Below are positions 36,537 through 46,097 of a stretch of 64,000 nucleotides of DNA, piece by piece. Under the pieces are notes generated by a model. The model saw only the letters and a program-made list of their open reading frames with translations. It had not been told where the DNA came from and made no database searches. The first letter of the stretch is position 1; every line of letters begins with the position of its first letter. The position numbers were made by a program, and so were the translations under genes. The stretch comes from CADEFX01 sp963806735 (lineage in GTDB: Bacteria > Pseudomonadota > Alphaproteobacteria > Rhizobiales > Hyphomicrobiaceae), in the NCBI GenBank assembly GCA_963806735.1, contig CAWEBE010000072.1, positions 37,203 to 101,202 on the forward strand. Direction: 5' to 3'.

Positions 36537-37295
36537 TTAGTCGCGTTTGCCGAACAGCTGCAGCAGCATGACGAACAGGTTGATGAAGTCGAGGTAGAGG
36601 TTGAGCGCGCCCATGATGGCACCCTTCGTCATCGCCGTCGCGTCGCCCATCACCTCATAGTAGCCGTCCTTGATGCGCTGCGTGTCGTAGGCGGTGAGGC
36701 CCGCGAACACCAGCACGCCGATCACGGAGATGGCAAACTGCAAGGCGCTCGACTGCAGGAATAGGTTGACCAGCGAGGCGATGACGACGCCGATCACGCC
36801 CATGAAGAGGAACGTGCCCCAAGCAGATAGGTCCCTCTTGGTCGTATAGCCGTATAGGCTGAGGCCGCCGAAAGCCGCCGCTGTGACGAAGAACACCTGC
36901 GAGATCGACTGGCCGGTGTACACCAGGAAGATCGAAGACAGCGACAGGCCCATCACGCCGGCAAACGCCCAGAACGCGATCTGCGCCGCCGGCACGCTCA
37001 TCTTGTAGATGCGGAAGGACAGGAAGAACACGAACGCCAGGGGCGCCAGCATGATCACCCACTTGAGGGGGGATACGTAGATCAGCTGACCGAACTCGGT
37101 CAGCTGGCGCGCGCCGGTCGGTCCGCGTGTCATCGCCGCTTGAGATGCCAAGTAGGCAACGATACCGGTGAAGAGCACGCCGCCAGCCATGTAGTTGTAG
37201 ACGCGCAGCATGTAAGCGCGCAGACCCTCGTCCACCGCGACGTCGGTGCGCGCGCCCACGCGGGCAGCGGCGTACCGGTTGTCGATCTCAGCCAT
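36537..37295 (-). CDS. Bax inhibitor-1 family membrane protein
   Basis: Polytopic inner-membrane protein of the YccA/YbhL/BI-1 group, relatives of which are calcium-leak channels. 252 residues with seven hydrophobic segments. The N terminus VDEGLRAYMLRVYNYMAGG is family-typical. The C-terminal segment carries TAYDTQRIKDGYY, containing the conserved di-aspartate region, and LNLYLDFINLFVMLLQLFG. It is a single gene with its own terminator. No partner genes define its role. Confidence 0.93.
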   Translation of the reverse strand: MAEIDNRYAAARVGARTDVAVDEGLRAYMLRVYNYMAGGVLFTGIVAYLASQAAMTRGPTGARQLTEFGQLIYVSPLKWVIMLAPLAFVFFLSFRIYKMSVPAAQIAFWAFAGVMGLSLSSIFLVYTGQSISQVFFVTAAAFGGLSLYGYTTKRDLSAWGTFLFMGVIGVVIASLVNLFLQSSALQFAISVIGVLVFAGLTAYDTQRIKDGYYEVMGDATAMTKGAIMGALNLYLDFINLFVMLLQLFGKRD

Positions 37296-37698
37296 TTGCT
37301 TTCATCCCTTTGACGTTAGCGCGTGCCGTCTGGCCTGCGCGAGAATCGACGATCGCACCTGTAGTCGCCTAAATCAAATCTCACGCGCCGTTGGCGAACT
37401 TGGGATGGGCGACGGTTCAATCGGTAGAAACCCCAACTGGCAGTGGGGTGGTGGTGTGACAGCTATTGGCACCTTTTCTCCGTCGTGCACAGCTCGCTCG
37501 CATTTCCGTTTTTGGGGGTAAACCAGACGTGCTGAACCAACGAGCACGACGGGAGAAGATGACCCAAACCTGCCCTGAGCACCTGCAGCATCGAGCAGGG
37601 CACGACCGATCGCCTTGCTGCCTTCGCTGCCAGCCCATGCAGCCGGTCAGTGACGCGACACCCAATCCGTTGCCTCGACCATCAGATCGCCGCGACGG
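37296..37698. other. Gene-free stretch between Bax inhibitor and PhyH genes
   Basis: About 400 bp without a convincing reading frame. A segment near 37470 (GGCACCTTTTCTCCGTCGTG) resembles one near 36412 (GGCACTTTTTCTCCATCGTG), suggesting a short dispersed repeat. The promoter of the minus-strand Bax inhibitor gene should lie at its left edge. No tRNA or clear terminator was seen. Confidence 0.4.
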
Positions 37699-38889
37699 TC
37701 AGATATTGAGGTCCCTCGTGGTGTAGTCCTTGATCCAGCGGTTCCAGTTGGCCTCGGTGCAGCGGAACTCGTCCTCGCGGCCCGCGAAAGGCTGATAGCG
37801 GTAGCGCCGCTCGCCTGGATACTTCTGGGCGCGCGCGTCGATGGCGATCTGGATGACGGCTGAACGCTCGAAGATTCGCTTCTCGTCGTGGAGCGTCACC
37901 TTCGGCGCGTCGCCGGGCATGACCATCGTCGCCGTCTGGCCGAGCACCGAGCGGCGGCGGTGGAAGCCGAAGGTCACCGAGATGCGGATGTCGGGTGAGG
38001 AGTTGGCGAACGAGCCGTGCAGCATCTGCCGGTTGACGATCGTGACGTCGCCCGGACCGCAGATCAGCGGCACCGCATCGGGCAGCCTTTCGTCACCGCC
38101 GTTCTCCGCGATCTTCCGCTTGATGTCGACCCTGCCGAGCTTGTGGCTGCCGGGAACAACCCACAGGCAATTGGCGGCCGTTGTCGGATAAAGCTGGACC
38201 TGGAAGTTGAAGCCGTGGCTGCCCTCGTCCCAGTCGGGCTTGCCCCAGTGGGTGACGCCGTCCTGGTGCCAGGCGACCGAGCCCCCGACGCCGGGCTGCT
38301 TGACGAACGTGGCGTCGTTGTAGGGCACGAAATCTGGACTGTTGATCGCCTCGGCGATCGTCAGCAGATCGGGGTGACCGTAGACCCGCAGGCCTGACGG
38401 CATGCCCATGCACATGCCCCACATCAGGAAGACGACATGCTCGGGTGCGTCGGCGTCGGCCCGGGCTTCCGCCATCTTGGAGGGATGACGGCCGTTGAGC
38501 AGGTCCGTGCCGCCCCAGGGGTCGGACAGTGGCCGGATGAAGCTATAGGGATCACGCGCCCAATCGCGGCCGAGCGCCGGTCTGCCCTTGGCATCGACCA
38601 TGGCACCGGGGCGAACAGGGGCACGCTCCAGCATGTCCGCGGCATCCTGCCTGAGCTCTGCCACCTCGGCCGGCGAGATGATGCCCTCGAAGATGTAGAA
38701 GCCGTGTCGCCAGTAGGCCGCGACGATATCGGGATGCAGCCGGCCGTCGGCATCGAAGCGGATCGGGCCCTTGTTGCCGAGGGCTCGGGCGCGGGCTTCG
38801 CCGGCCGCGCCATAGGCTGCCATGCGAGCCTGGTGTTCTGCTCGTGTTAGCGCGGGAGTAGCGGTGGTCGGAGCAGCGGCGTCGTTCAT
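37699..38889 (-). CDS. Phytanoyl-CoA dioxygenase (PhyH) family protein
   Basis: Probable Fe(II)/2-oxoglutarate oxygenase, 396 residues. The iron-binding HxD is in VAWHQDGVTHWG; the distal His is probably in NRQMLHGSFANSSPD, with the 2-oxoglutarate arginine in PDIRISVTFGFHRR. YIFEGIISPAEVAELRQD is the usual start of the jelly-roll domain. No signal peptide is seen. Family members hydroxylate lipids, halogenate or act on small metabolites; the substrate cannot be read here. It stands alone on the minus strand. Confidence 0.85.
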   Translation of the reverse strand: MNDAAAPTTATPALTRAEHQARMAAYGAAGEARARALGNKGPIRFDADGRLHPDIVAAYWRHGFYIFEGIISPAEVAELRQDAADMLERAPVRPGAMVDAKGRPALGRDWARDPYSFIRPLSDPWGGTDLLNGRHPSKMAEARADADAPEHVVFLMWGMCMGMPSGLRVYGHPDLLTIAEAINSPDFVPYNDATFVKQPGVGGSVAWHQDGVTHWGKPDWDEGSHGFNFQVQLYPTTAANCLWVVPGSHKLGRVDIKRKIAENGGDERLPDAVPLICGPGDVTIVNRQMLHGSFANSSPDIRISVTFGFHRRRSVLGQTATMVMPGDAPKVTLHDEKRIFERSAVIQIAIDARAQKYPGERRYRYQPFAGREDEFRCTEANWNRWIKDYTTRDLNI

Positions 38890-39162
38890 GGACTATCTCC
38901 TCATCGCAGAGGCACATGGCGGTCGAGCGGCTGAACGTGTGCGACCGTCGGCACAATAGAATTTTTGCCATGCCGTCTCAGGGAGTGCAAACCGGGCCCC
39001 ACGCATTCAGTGGTCCGGCTCGCTGGGCGAGAGCGGCGAGCCCGTCCGCTGGGCTACTCGATGCCTCACATTCAAGACGTAGTCGCCGACAATCTCAAGT
39101 TTGCCGAGTGCGCTGTATCCGATGTCTGCTTGTGTATAGACACAACATTCTGTGACGCACCA

Positions 39163-39519
39163 TCAGAACAGTTGCGTTCGGCAGCTACTGGCACTTTTGC
39201 GACATTGCAATCGGCCGCGCTGACGTCCTTGCATTCCCTTGCGAACCGCCTCGCGGTCTTCGGCAGCGAGGGACTGTGCATAGCTCGCAATGGCTTTCTG
39301 GATCTCACCGCGCTCGCGATGCGCGCGCGCCAACTCCCTGTAGACCCACTGAAGGATCCACGGGTAAGAGGTCGATCGCGACGCCTTGATGCACGAAGCG
39401 ATTTTCATCTCGAGGTTTCTCTGATGCGCACACTCACCGAACACCTCGGCGCTTGCCTTAAGCGGACTGAGGAGCGGGATGAACGCGACGGCCATTGGCA
39501 ACACTGGGATCCGCTTCAT
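39163..39519 (-). CDS. Small secreted TPR-like protein
   Basis: 118 residues. A signal peptide (RIPVLPMAVAFIPLLSPLKA) is followed by a short mature chain with two cysteines and one helix-turn-helix resembling a tetratricopeptide unit (WVYRELARAHRERGEIQKA, IASYAQSLAAED). The last 25 residues (RKGMQGRQRGRLQ) are basic and do not look like a TPR continuation, so a late frameshift is possible. It lies alone on the minus strand with about 200-270 bp gaps either side. Function is unknown. Confidence 0.5.
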   Translation of the reverse strand: MKRIPVLPMAVAFIPLLSPLKASAEVFGECAHQRNLEMKIASCIKASRSTSYPWILQWVYRELARAHRERGEIQKAIASYAQSLAAEDREAVRKGMQGRQRGRLQCRKSASSCRTQLF

Positions 39520-39735
39520 GGTGACCCTTCTTGGGCTGACCTGCGCTGCACAAGGATGCCAGCGCCCTTCTGGTCGTGCTTTTGGATGGGCTTAACCTGC
39601 CCTTACGATTGTCTTGATTTTTCCCCTCGCACCCGGGGCTAGGGTGGTGAACAGAGGGATAATTGCGGCCTTTGGCACGCACGCTTAACCCAATACGGGT
39701 TAACCCGACCCGCACCTCGCTGGTCTTCGGCCCAT

Positions 39736-40588
39736 TTACTTGACGCCCACGGCCACGATCATCTCGCAGGGGCCTTCGAAGCCGGACGGCCCCTCGAAGT
39801 CACTGAGCTTCTGCTCGATCTCTGCCCAAGCAGCGCTGCGGCCAGCCTCATCGAGGCCGGCGAGCATTTGATGCAGCGCGCCGAATGATTCTTTCTCGAA
39901 CCGTACGCACTCAGCCGCAGAGGTCAGCTTGACCGGCGCAGCGACGCGACGCGTCTCGATGTCCCGAAACTCGGCCTTGGCAAGCTGATCTTCGAGCACG
40001 CCTGGTGCGCCAAGGCTGAAGGGCCCTGGCTGGCTCGCCAGCGGCGCCGGCAGGTCGGCGCGACGGCGAATGATCAACACGGGAATCGAGAAGAATTTGT
40101 TGCTCTCGGCCGTGCTGTAGACGATGGCTGCCACTCGGCCGCCTGGCTTGAGCGCCCTCCTCATGCCGGCAAGAGCTCTTTGCTGATCGGGGAAATAGAT
40201 CAGACCGACGCGTGAGATGACGGCGTCGAAGCTTGCCTCGGGCACGTCTAGATTCTCGCCGTCGAGTACTTTGGTTTCCACATTGGCATGCCCCGCTGCG
40301 CGGGCGCTGAGTGCGGCAAACTCGAGAAATCTTAGACGAGATGTCGGTTGCCAACACATACCCGTTCGGGCCGACCCGGGCTGCTGTTTGCAAGGTCTGA
40401 TCGCCGGCACCCGCCGCGACATCGAGCACCCGGCTGCCTGGCCCAATCTTGGCCATATCAAGCATGACCTCAGTGGCCGGCCCAAGCCATGCGCGCAAGA
40501 GCGGACCCCAGTCGTTCCAGGCCTTGGCAGCAGCTTGCCACTGTTCACGAGTGGTTTCCTTGTACTTTGCGGGATCGAAGGTCGTCAT
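39736..40588 (-). pseudogene. SAM-dependent methyltransferase, frameshifted
   Basis: Reading from ATG 40588 gives MTTFDPAKYKETTREQWQ and the SAM motif VLDVAAGAGDQTLQTA, as far as VLATDISSKI. The protein then continues in another frame as FLEFAALSARAAGHANVE, with DGENLDVPEASFDAVISR, GMRRALKPGGRVAA and a full C terminus ending MIVAVGVK. One extra base in the AAA run at 40327-40329 explains the break. Apart from that it is a complete UbiE/class I methyltransferase of about 280 residues. It sits in a minus-strand row with a cupin and a LuxR regulator. It could be a pseudogene, a sequencing error or phase variation. Confidence 0.8.
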
Positions 40589-40651
40589 CGTTGCGTTTCC
40601 TAGACTTCGTCTCGACGGTGAGTTCGGTGAGTAGAAGCGAGGTCCTGCCGA

Positions 40652-41083
40652 TCAGGGGCGGATAAGGTTGGGAGTGCCCTTCTGGCCAGCGAAGACAATT
40701 AGGAACCGCACCGGCCTGTCACCCAGATTTCGGCCGTTGTGCCAGGTGTGCGTCACCTCGGCGAAACCCTGACCAGCCTGGAAAGCATGTGTCCCATGGC
40801 CCTCCATCTCGATGGTGAGCGTGCCTTCGAGGACGTAGACGAAGAGCGGCACGGGATGCATGTGGCGCCCAACTTGGCCACCTGGCGCCACCTCTGCGAG
40901 CACAGCAACCAACTGGTTCTCGCCTTGGGGGAACCGGATCGGTTGACCAGTGAAGGTTGTCGCCGTCTCAAGAATGGGTGTGAGCTTGAGCCCAATCGGC
41001 CCTTGCTGTTGCGGCTGCGCCGTCAAGGCCGTGGCCCCGCAAAGCGCTAACGACGCCACGAGTAGCAAGCGTATTGATTTCAT
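40652..41083 (-). CDS. Secreted cupin-domain protein
   Basis: 143 residues. A signal peptide (SIRLLLVASLALCGATALTA) is followed by one small beta-barrel cupin with metal-type histidines in GGQVGRHMHPVPLFVYVLEG and THTWHNGRN. FAGQKGTPNLIRP is the C terminus. Single-domain periplasmic cupins of this kind are common and mostly uncharacterised. It lies 63 bp upstream of the frameshifted methyltransferase and 126 bp downstream of the LuxR-type regulator, all on the minus strand. Confidence 0.8.
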   Translation of the reverse strand: MKSIRLLLVASLALCGATALTAQPQQQGPIGLKLTPILETATTFTGQPIRFPQGENQLVAVLAEVAPGGQVGRHMHPVPLFVYVLEGTLTIEMEGHGTHAFQAGQGFAEVTHTWHNGRNLGDRPVRFLIVFAGQKGTPNLIRP

Positions 41084-41209
41084 GACAGGTCTCCGAACAG
41101 GCTGACTGACTGCCGAGAGCGGTTTCGGTAGCGGGAGGATGGCAGCGCCGGGAATGCCGGCGCGTCTACCATTCGGTTGACGCCGGTCAGCGGGCGGAAA
41201 ACACTTGGA

Positions 41210-42343
41210 TCAACCAACCAGCGGATTGGAAAACCCGGCCACCAGCTTGACCAGCTCGGCCTGGCGGCGGGTGCCGGTCTTTGCGAACACTCGAAGCAGA
41301 TGCGTCTTGACCGTGCCTCGGCCGATGCCGAGCGCGTCCGCCGTCTCCGGCACGCCGCCGACCTCCACAATGGCGATCAGCACACGCAACTCGGTTGGCG
41401 TCAGCTTGAACGTCTTGGCGATGACCTCCGACGGCGATGGCATCTCCAGCGCCGCTTTCTGCACAAACAGGACTGCAGCTGCCGCGTAGTCTGTGCCGGC
41501 TCTGCGCCGCGCTCCCGAGGTGAGCGGCAGCACGTGGGCGACGTACCGCTCGCCATCGCGCTTGATCAGGGGCACGGCAATACCCTTCGTACCGACTGCA
41601 GCATCCCCACTGCCAGCCGCAAGGAATACTTCGTGCAGCGCCTGCTCCGCGCCCGCATCGTTGGCGGCGAGTTTTCCGCCGGCCGAGTGCAAGAGGCTGC
41701 GCTCGGCCAGCAGCGCGTGGCCGCTCGCATTGGCGTGGATGATGCGCCCACGCGCATCGACGAGCAACATGCCGGCGCTGATGCCGTCGAGCGTGTCGGC
41801 GAAGGTCGCTACTTCGGCAGTCTGCAAGCGGATCACCCGGCCAATCAGCACGGCGCGGCGGATGTGCGGAATGATGAGGCGCATGCGCCGGCGCATCGCG
41901 TCGTCGACCCGACCGTCCCGCTCGTGCCGGAAGACGCAGAGTACGGCGGCGCTTGTCGCCGACTTGTCGAGCGCAACATTCAAGACGTCGACTAGGCCCT
42001 GGGGCAGTGCCCATTCACGATAAGCGCGTTCTTGGAGGAGTTCGTCATTGCGAACGATGTCCGTGATAGCGACGGGTTCGCCGATCCTGGCGAAGGCGCG
42101 ACCCATCAGCAGTGGATTCATCTTGACGTATTTTTCGAGAACGAGTTGCTTGAAGTGCTGATCGAAACCGGAGTAATACGCGACGCTGCGGGTCGGGTGG
42201 GCTGTGTCCCTGGAAACGAGCATTGCCGCTGGGCCGCCCACGAACTGCGCGCACTTTGCTAGCACGTCGATCCATAGAGTGGGCTTGAGCGCCGCATCGT
42301 AGATGTCGCCCGTCAGCGACGACAGCTGTTCAGCTTCTCGCAT
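41210..42343 (-). CDS. LuxR family transcriptional regulator
   Basis: 377 residues from ATG 42343, chosen because TTGGAGG lies 6 nt upstream; the frame is open to 42379. The N-terminal 300 residues are a sensor region without recognised motif (perhaps PAS-like, GMLLVDARGRIIHANASG). A C-terminal LuxR-type helix-turn-helix follows (LTPTELRVLIAIVEVGG, LGIGRGTVKTHLLRVFAKTG). It is divergent from the formylglycine-generating-enzyme-like gene and upstream of the cupin and methyltransferase genes, which it may control. The ligand is unknown. Confidence 0.88.
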   Translation of the reverse strand: MREAEQLSSLTGDIYDAALKPTLWIDVLAKCAQFVGGPAAMLVSRDTAHPTRSVAYYSGFDQHFKQLVLEKYVKMNPLLMGRAFARIGEPVAITDIVRNDELLQERAYREWALPQGLVDVLNVALDKSATSAAVLCVFRHERDGRVDDAMRRRMRLIIPHIRRAVLIGRVIRLQTAEVATFADTLDGISAGMLLVDARGRIIHANASGHALLAERSLLHSAGGKLAANDAGAEQALHEVFLAAGSGDAAVGTKGIAVPLIKRDGERYVAHVLPLTSGARRRAGTDYAAAAVLFVQKAALEMPSPSEVIAKTFKLTPTELRVLIAIVEVGGVPETADALGIGRGTVKTHLLRVFAKTGTRRQAELVKLVAGFSNPLVG

Positions 42344-42476
42344 GGAACCTCCAAGGGTCGGCGTGTCGAGCGGAGCCACGCGACAATCCCAATGATGCAG
42401 CAGACCGGACGCGGGTTGACTACATCATGTTAACCCCGCTTTTCCGGCACAACATGGCATCACCCGACCAGACAAA

Positions 42477-43286
42477 ATGGTGCTTGCATTGAATGAGACG
42501 AGCGACTGGTGCCCTGAGATGGTTCCGGTGCCAGCTGGGACGTTCCTGATCGGTTCTCCAGATAGCGAGCGCGGCCGTCTTGCCGTGGAGGGCCCGCGGC
42601 AGTCGGTGACGATCAAAGAACCGTTTGCCGTGGGAAGGTATGCCATCACCGTCGATCAGTTTGCCGCGTTCACTGCCGATAGTGGCCATCCGGTCGGCAC
42701 CACATGCAGGCAATGGAGCGGCACGGATTGGCACGATAGACATGGCTCATTCCGCAGTCCCGGCTTCGTGCAGACCGGTAATCATCCCGCGGTGTGCGTG
42801 AGCTGGGAGGACGCGATGGCCTACGTAGGTTGGCTGTCGTCGAGGTCCGGGCAGCGATTTCGCCTGCTCACGGAAGCCGAGTGGGAGTATGCGGCGCGGG
42901 CGTGCACGATGACGCCGTTCTGGTGGGGTGAAGCAATCACGCCAAACCAAGCGAACGGAAACTTCAGCTCGAAAGCCGACCCCAACAGCAACGGCGCCTT
43001 ATGGCGACAACGCACCGTGCCAGTCGATCGCTTTGAGCCAAATCCCTGGGGGATATATCAGGTGCACGGGAACGTCTGGGAGTGGGTGGAGGACTGCTGG
43101 AGTGACAGCCACGCCGAAGCCTCAATCGACGGAAGCGCTCGGAAGGGGCCCTCGACCTGCAAGCGGGTCCTGCGTGGCGGCTCCTGGCTCAATCGTCCCC
43201 AAGGCCTCCGATCGGCCCGTCGCCACGCAGCTGAGCGTGCCTTGCGCAGGAGCGACATCGGCTTTCGCGTCGCGGAAAGCGTTTGA
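42477..43286 (+). CDS. Formylglycine-generating enzyme / SUMF1-domain protein
   Basis: 269 residues covering one FGE-sulfatase fold without signal peptide. Family motifs: MVPVPAGTFLIGSPDSERGR, HPAVCVSWEDAMAYVGWLS, RLLTEAEWEYAARA, GNVWEWVEDCW, and RVLRGGSWLNRP ending DIGFRVAES. This fold includes sulfatase activators, EgtB-type iron enzymes and PvdO. No sulfatase gene is visible nearby, so the target is unknown. It is transcribed divergently from the LuxR regulator across a 133-bp gap. Confidence 0.85.
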   Translation: MVLALNETSDWCPEMVPVPAGTFLIGSPDSERGRLAVEGPRQSVTIKEPFAVGRYAITVDQFAAFTADSGHPVGTTCRQWSGTDWHDRHGSFRSPGFVQTGNHPAVCVSWEDAMAYVGWLSSRSGQRFRLLTEAEWEYAARACTMTPFWWGEAITPNQANGNFSSKADPNSNGALWRQRTVPVDRFEPNPWGIYQVHGNVWEWVEDCWSDSHAEASIDGSARKGPSTCKRVLRGGSWLNRPQGLRSARRHAAERALRRSDIGFRVAESV

Positions 43287-43352
43287 GACGGATGCAGCCC
43301 AGGAGAGGATGCCTGCTTTGGGTCAAGAGCACGCATCGGCGCAGTACCGGCG

Positions 43353-43385
43353 GCACGTCAGCTTTCGGCCCCAAAGCTGACGTGC
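43353..43385. repeat. Perfect 13-bp-stem palindrome
   Basis: GCACGTCAGCTTT (43353-43365) and AAAGCTGACGTGC (43373-43385) are exact complements around a 7-nt loop. No T-run follows. The surrounding GGCGGCACGTCAGCTTTCGG context resembles short dispersed repeats abundant in Bradyrhizobium-like genomes. It lies 67 bp after the SUMF1-domain gene. Confidence 0.65.
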
Positions 43386-43561
43386 TGCTGCCCGCGACGG
43401 CGGTGCTTTTTGTGGGATCTGCGGGTTTGCGCTTACAGCATCTCGTCAAAGTCGGGCTCGGCTGCCGGCCGCGCAAGCTCAAGGAACTGTCATTTGTCCC
43501 GTCTTCTTGGCTTGTGGCGATTCTTGGAGCGTCCGAAGCACATCCTCGGAGTGCTACCTGG

Positions 43562-44736
43562 TCACAGGGTCCGACAGAGTTCGACCAGCGCCGTTTCGTA
43601 CATGTCTGGATTGCTTCTGATTTCTGCGCACCTGTGCCGCGGGTTGGCGCGACGGGGCTTGCCGATGTCCACGTCGCCACGTTCCGCAACTGGCTTGACC
43701 TGTTGCGAGTGTTTACCTGCTTTTGGCGCGACGACTACACCTACTCGTCCCTCTGTGCGCGGTGTCGGCCGCGATGAGGCCGCCGCAGCTTGATTGCGCC
43801 TCAGCTCTGCATGTTCTCGCGGTGTCCTCCGCCGGTCCGCGGTCTTGCGCGCTTCTTCAAGCGCTCGGGTTTCAGCCACTTTCCTCGCCTCCTCAGCCGC
43901 CACGATCCTCTCAGCTTGTTCAACTTTGCGAACTCCACGGCCCTCGCGTCCTCGGCTTGCCTTGCTTGCTCTGCTCGCTCGGCGGCGCTCACCCTCTCAG
44001 CTTCCTGGGCTCTTCTAACCTCCTCGGCTTCGGCCAACTTTCTTACCGCCTCGGCATTCCTAGCCTGCTCGGCTTCAGCGGCCTTCGCTTCTTCAAGCGC
44101 TCGGGCTTCCGCCGCTTTCCGCACCTCCTCAGCCGCTGCGATCCCCTCAGCTAGTTCGGCTTTCCGGAACTCCTCGGCGCTCGCGTCCTCCCCTTGTCTT
44201 GCCTCCTCAGCTGTGTGGCGGTTTAGGGCGTTCTCGGAGCTCTTTTCGGCTTGTTCTTCTGCACCACGGGCCGGCAGCGTCTCCATTACAGCGGGACGCT
44301 CGACGATCAGCTCGGAGCTAGCCTTTGCAAGAACCACATTTCGGGTGGTCACGAGTGTGAACTCGACTTCAGACGTGCCCACAGCGTCGGCCAAGAGTGT
44401 CATCTTGAGATCGGACAGCTCCAGCACCGGCACTTTCCAGGTGTCGCTGCCAATGGGCTCACCCGCCGAAAGCTTGACGGATGGCGGCAGGCCCCGGATC
44501 ACGATGGAGTAATTGGGTACTACACCGCGCGGTGCCACGAGACGAATGTCAACATTGATCTCTCCGGGGGCTTCGACCGTCAGGGACCGCGGGACAACGA
44601 TCTGTGTACTTGGCCCAGGCTCTTGTGCAGCGAGGCCTGTCGGACAGGCGATCATTGCCAAGAAGAAGCAGAAAAACGCCCGTGGCTGCGGGGGCCAGCT
44701 ACTGTCATCACTCCATATACATGCCCATCCAAACAT
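43562..44736 (-). pseudogene. Secreted Ala/Glu-rich coiled-coil protein, frameshifted
   Basis: From ATG 44736 (AAGGAGG 6 nt upstream) the chain begins with a signal peptide ending GLAAQ. A beta-rich domain follows (LTVEAPGEINVDIRLVAPRG, ELSDLKMTLLADAVG), then a long coiled coil of AEEARK-type repeats (EEVRKAAEARALEEA, QARNAEAVRKLAEAEEVRR). Near 43920-43926 the coiled coil switches frame after AVEFAK and continues as ERIVAAEEARKVAET. It ends with a domain CAEIRSNPDMYETALVELC, found at the end of similar Hyphomicrobiales proteins. One missing base explains the break. TolA-like length and layout; function unknown. Confidence 0.7.
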
Positions 44737-44982
44737 GGAGGCCTCCTTATTCGGAACCTGTGCTTTCCGTTCAGAGATCTCATCACCTTCCTGGCAGGAG
44801 CGCAGTATCACCACGAAGTACGTCGCGCGTGGGCAAGCGAGCTTGCAAGCTGCTGAACCTTCACTGCGTACCCTGGTAGTCGCGCAGCAATCGCTTCGGG
44901 ACTGTCTGTTGATTGTCCAGTCGAGCTGCCAGCAGTCCCGGCTTTGCTCAGGACCTTAGAGTAACAACTTGCCAACAAATTT

Positions 44983-45738
44983 CTATGCGCGTCCGATACA
45001 TTGAGACGAGTTCCGGTATAGAACCATTGAGCCCTCTCGGGCCTGCCAACGGGCGAAGAGAAAGAGTGGCTCGCCAGAGGCCCGGAATGGCACTGCTCTC
45101 AGAAGGCGGCATACTCTTTGGCCTGGCTGCCGCTGCCCGCAACCGGATGCGCAAGGTCTGAGTAAACCAAGGAGCGCAAACGCTGGGGTGCGTGGAGCGC
45201 TCCTTGGTCCCCCATCGTCCCCCTCACACGACAACGTCCTGAACGGCCCTCTATTCTGAAACGAGTCATATAATCCCCAGCGCCGCGGCGGCTTGCAGCA
45301 GGGCATGTGCGGCGTATAAGTGCCGTTGGACTTCTTCTCCAGCTTGGCGCGGTTGAGGATGCTGATCCGGCCCCGGCGCGGCGCGATCAAGCCGTCCGCC
45401 TCCAGTGCCTGCACGGCCAGCGTGACGCCCGACCGTTCCACGCCCAGCATCAGCGACAGGAACTCGTGTGTCAGCGGCAGCTCCTCGCCGTCGAGGCGAT
45501 CATCGGCCATCAGCAGCCAGCGGCAAAGCCGCTCCTCGATCTTGCTGCGGCCATTGGCCAGCGCCGTCTGCGTGACTTGCGTCTGGAAGGCAAAGGCGGC
45601 CTTGAGCAGCTCGCGATGCAGCGAGGGGCTCTTGTCGATGGCTCCTCGCAAGCTGTCGGCGGCAAGGCACAAGCCGCTGCCAGCGGCCTGCATGTAGGTC
45701 TCGTGCATCGGCCGGTCGGCGCCCAGGATCACGGCCAA
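44983..45738 (-). pseudogene. Crp/Fnr regulator, truncated at the N terminus
   Basis: The frame enters late in a cNMP-binding domain (VILGADRPMHETYMQAAGSG), continues through the dimer helix (SPSLHRELLKAAFAFQTQV) and a winged helix-turn-helix (LTHEFLSLMLGVERSGVTLA, GLIAPRRGRISILNRA). About 100 N-terminal residues of the effector domain are absent, and the only start available is TTG or an upstream ATG in another frame. Beyond SNGTYTP the frame runs on for over 80 residues unlike the family, so the natural stop also seems lost. Probably non-functional. Confidence 0.65.
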
Positions 45739-45821
45739 ACCCCACCCCCCGCCATTTGCTCATCTTTTCAAATCGTCCGTGCCAACCCTAGTATGGGTGA
45801 GTGCGACGACGGGAGGGACCG

Positions 45822-46097
45822 ATGCTTGCGGCCCGTGCGGGTGCTGCAATCGGCTTGATGCTGGTGTCGACCACTGCAGTGGCAGACTGCGCCTGTCGTT
45901 GCCTGAATGGCGAGGTACAGGTGCTGTGCAGGATTGCCTTGGATTTCAGGCCCGTCTGTTCGCCGACAACCTGTCCCCCAGTGCCACCTTCGATCCAGGC
46001 GCCTTCGGCTCCTGCCATCGGCGCGACCGGTTGCGTCAAGCTGCAGGTGCTCAATCCATACACACGGCAGTTCGAGTGGCGTCAGATCTGCCGGTAA
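45822..46097 (+). CDS. Small secreted cysteine-rich protein
   Basis: 91 residues from ATG 45822, with GGAGGG 4 nt upstream. The signal peptide ends ...TTAVA, and the mature chain of about 70 residues has seven cysteines (DCACRCLNGEVQVLCR, VCSPTTCPPVPPS, GCVKLQ, QICR), likely disulfide-bonded in the periplasm. A Pro-rich middle separates the two cysteine groups. Proteins of this layout occur in many Hyphomicrobiales, but no function is known to me. Confidence 0.65.
   Translation: MLAARAGAAIGLMLVSTTAVADCACRCLNGEVQVLCRIALDFRPVCSPTTCPPVPPSIQAPSAPAIGATGCVKLQVLNPYTRQFEWRQICR

Noticed and set aside
38965..39642. 225-residue plus-strand frame
   Set aside because: Overlaps the minus-strand secreted TPR-like gene with a signal peptide; its own text shows no structure.
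43900..43930. Programmed frameshifting in the coiled-coil gene
   Set aside because: No slippery heptamer or downstream structure typical of programmed shifts was evident; a plain deletion is simpler.
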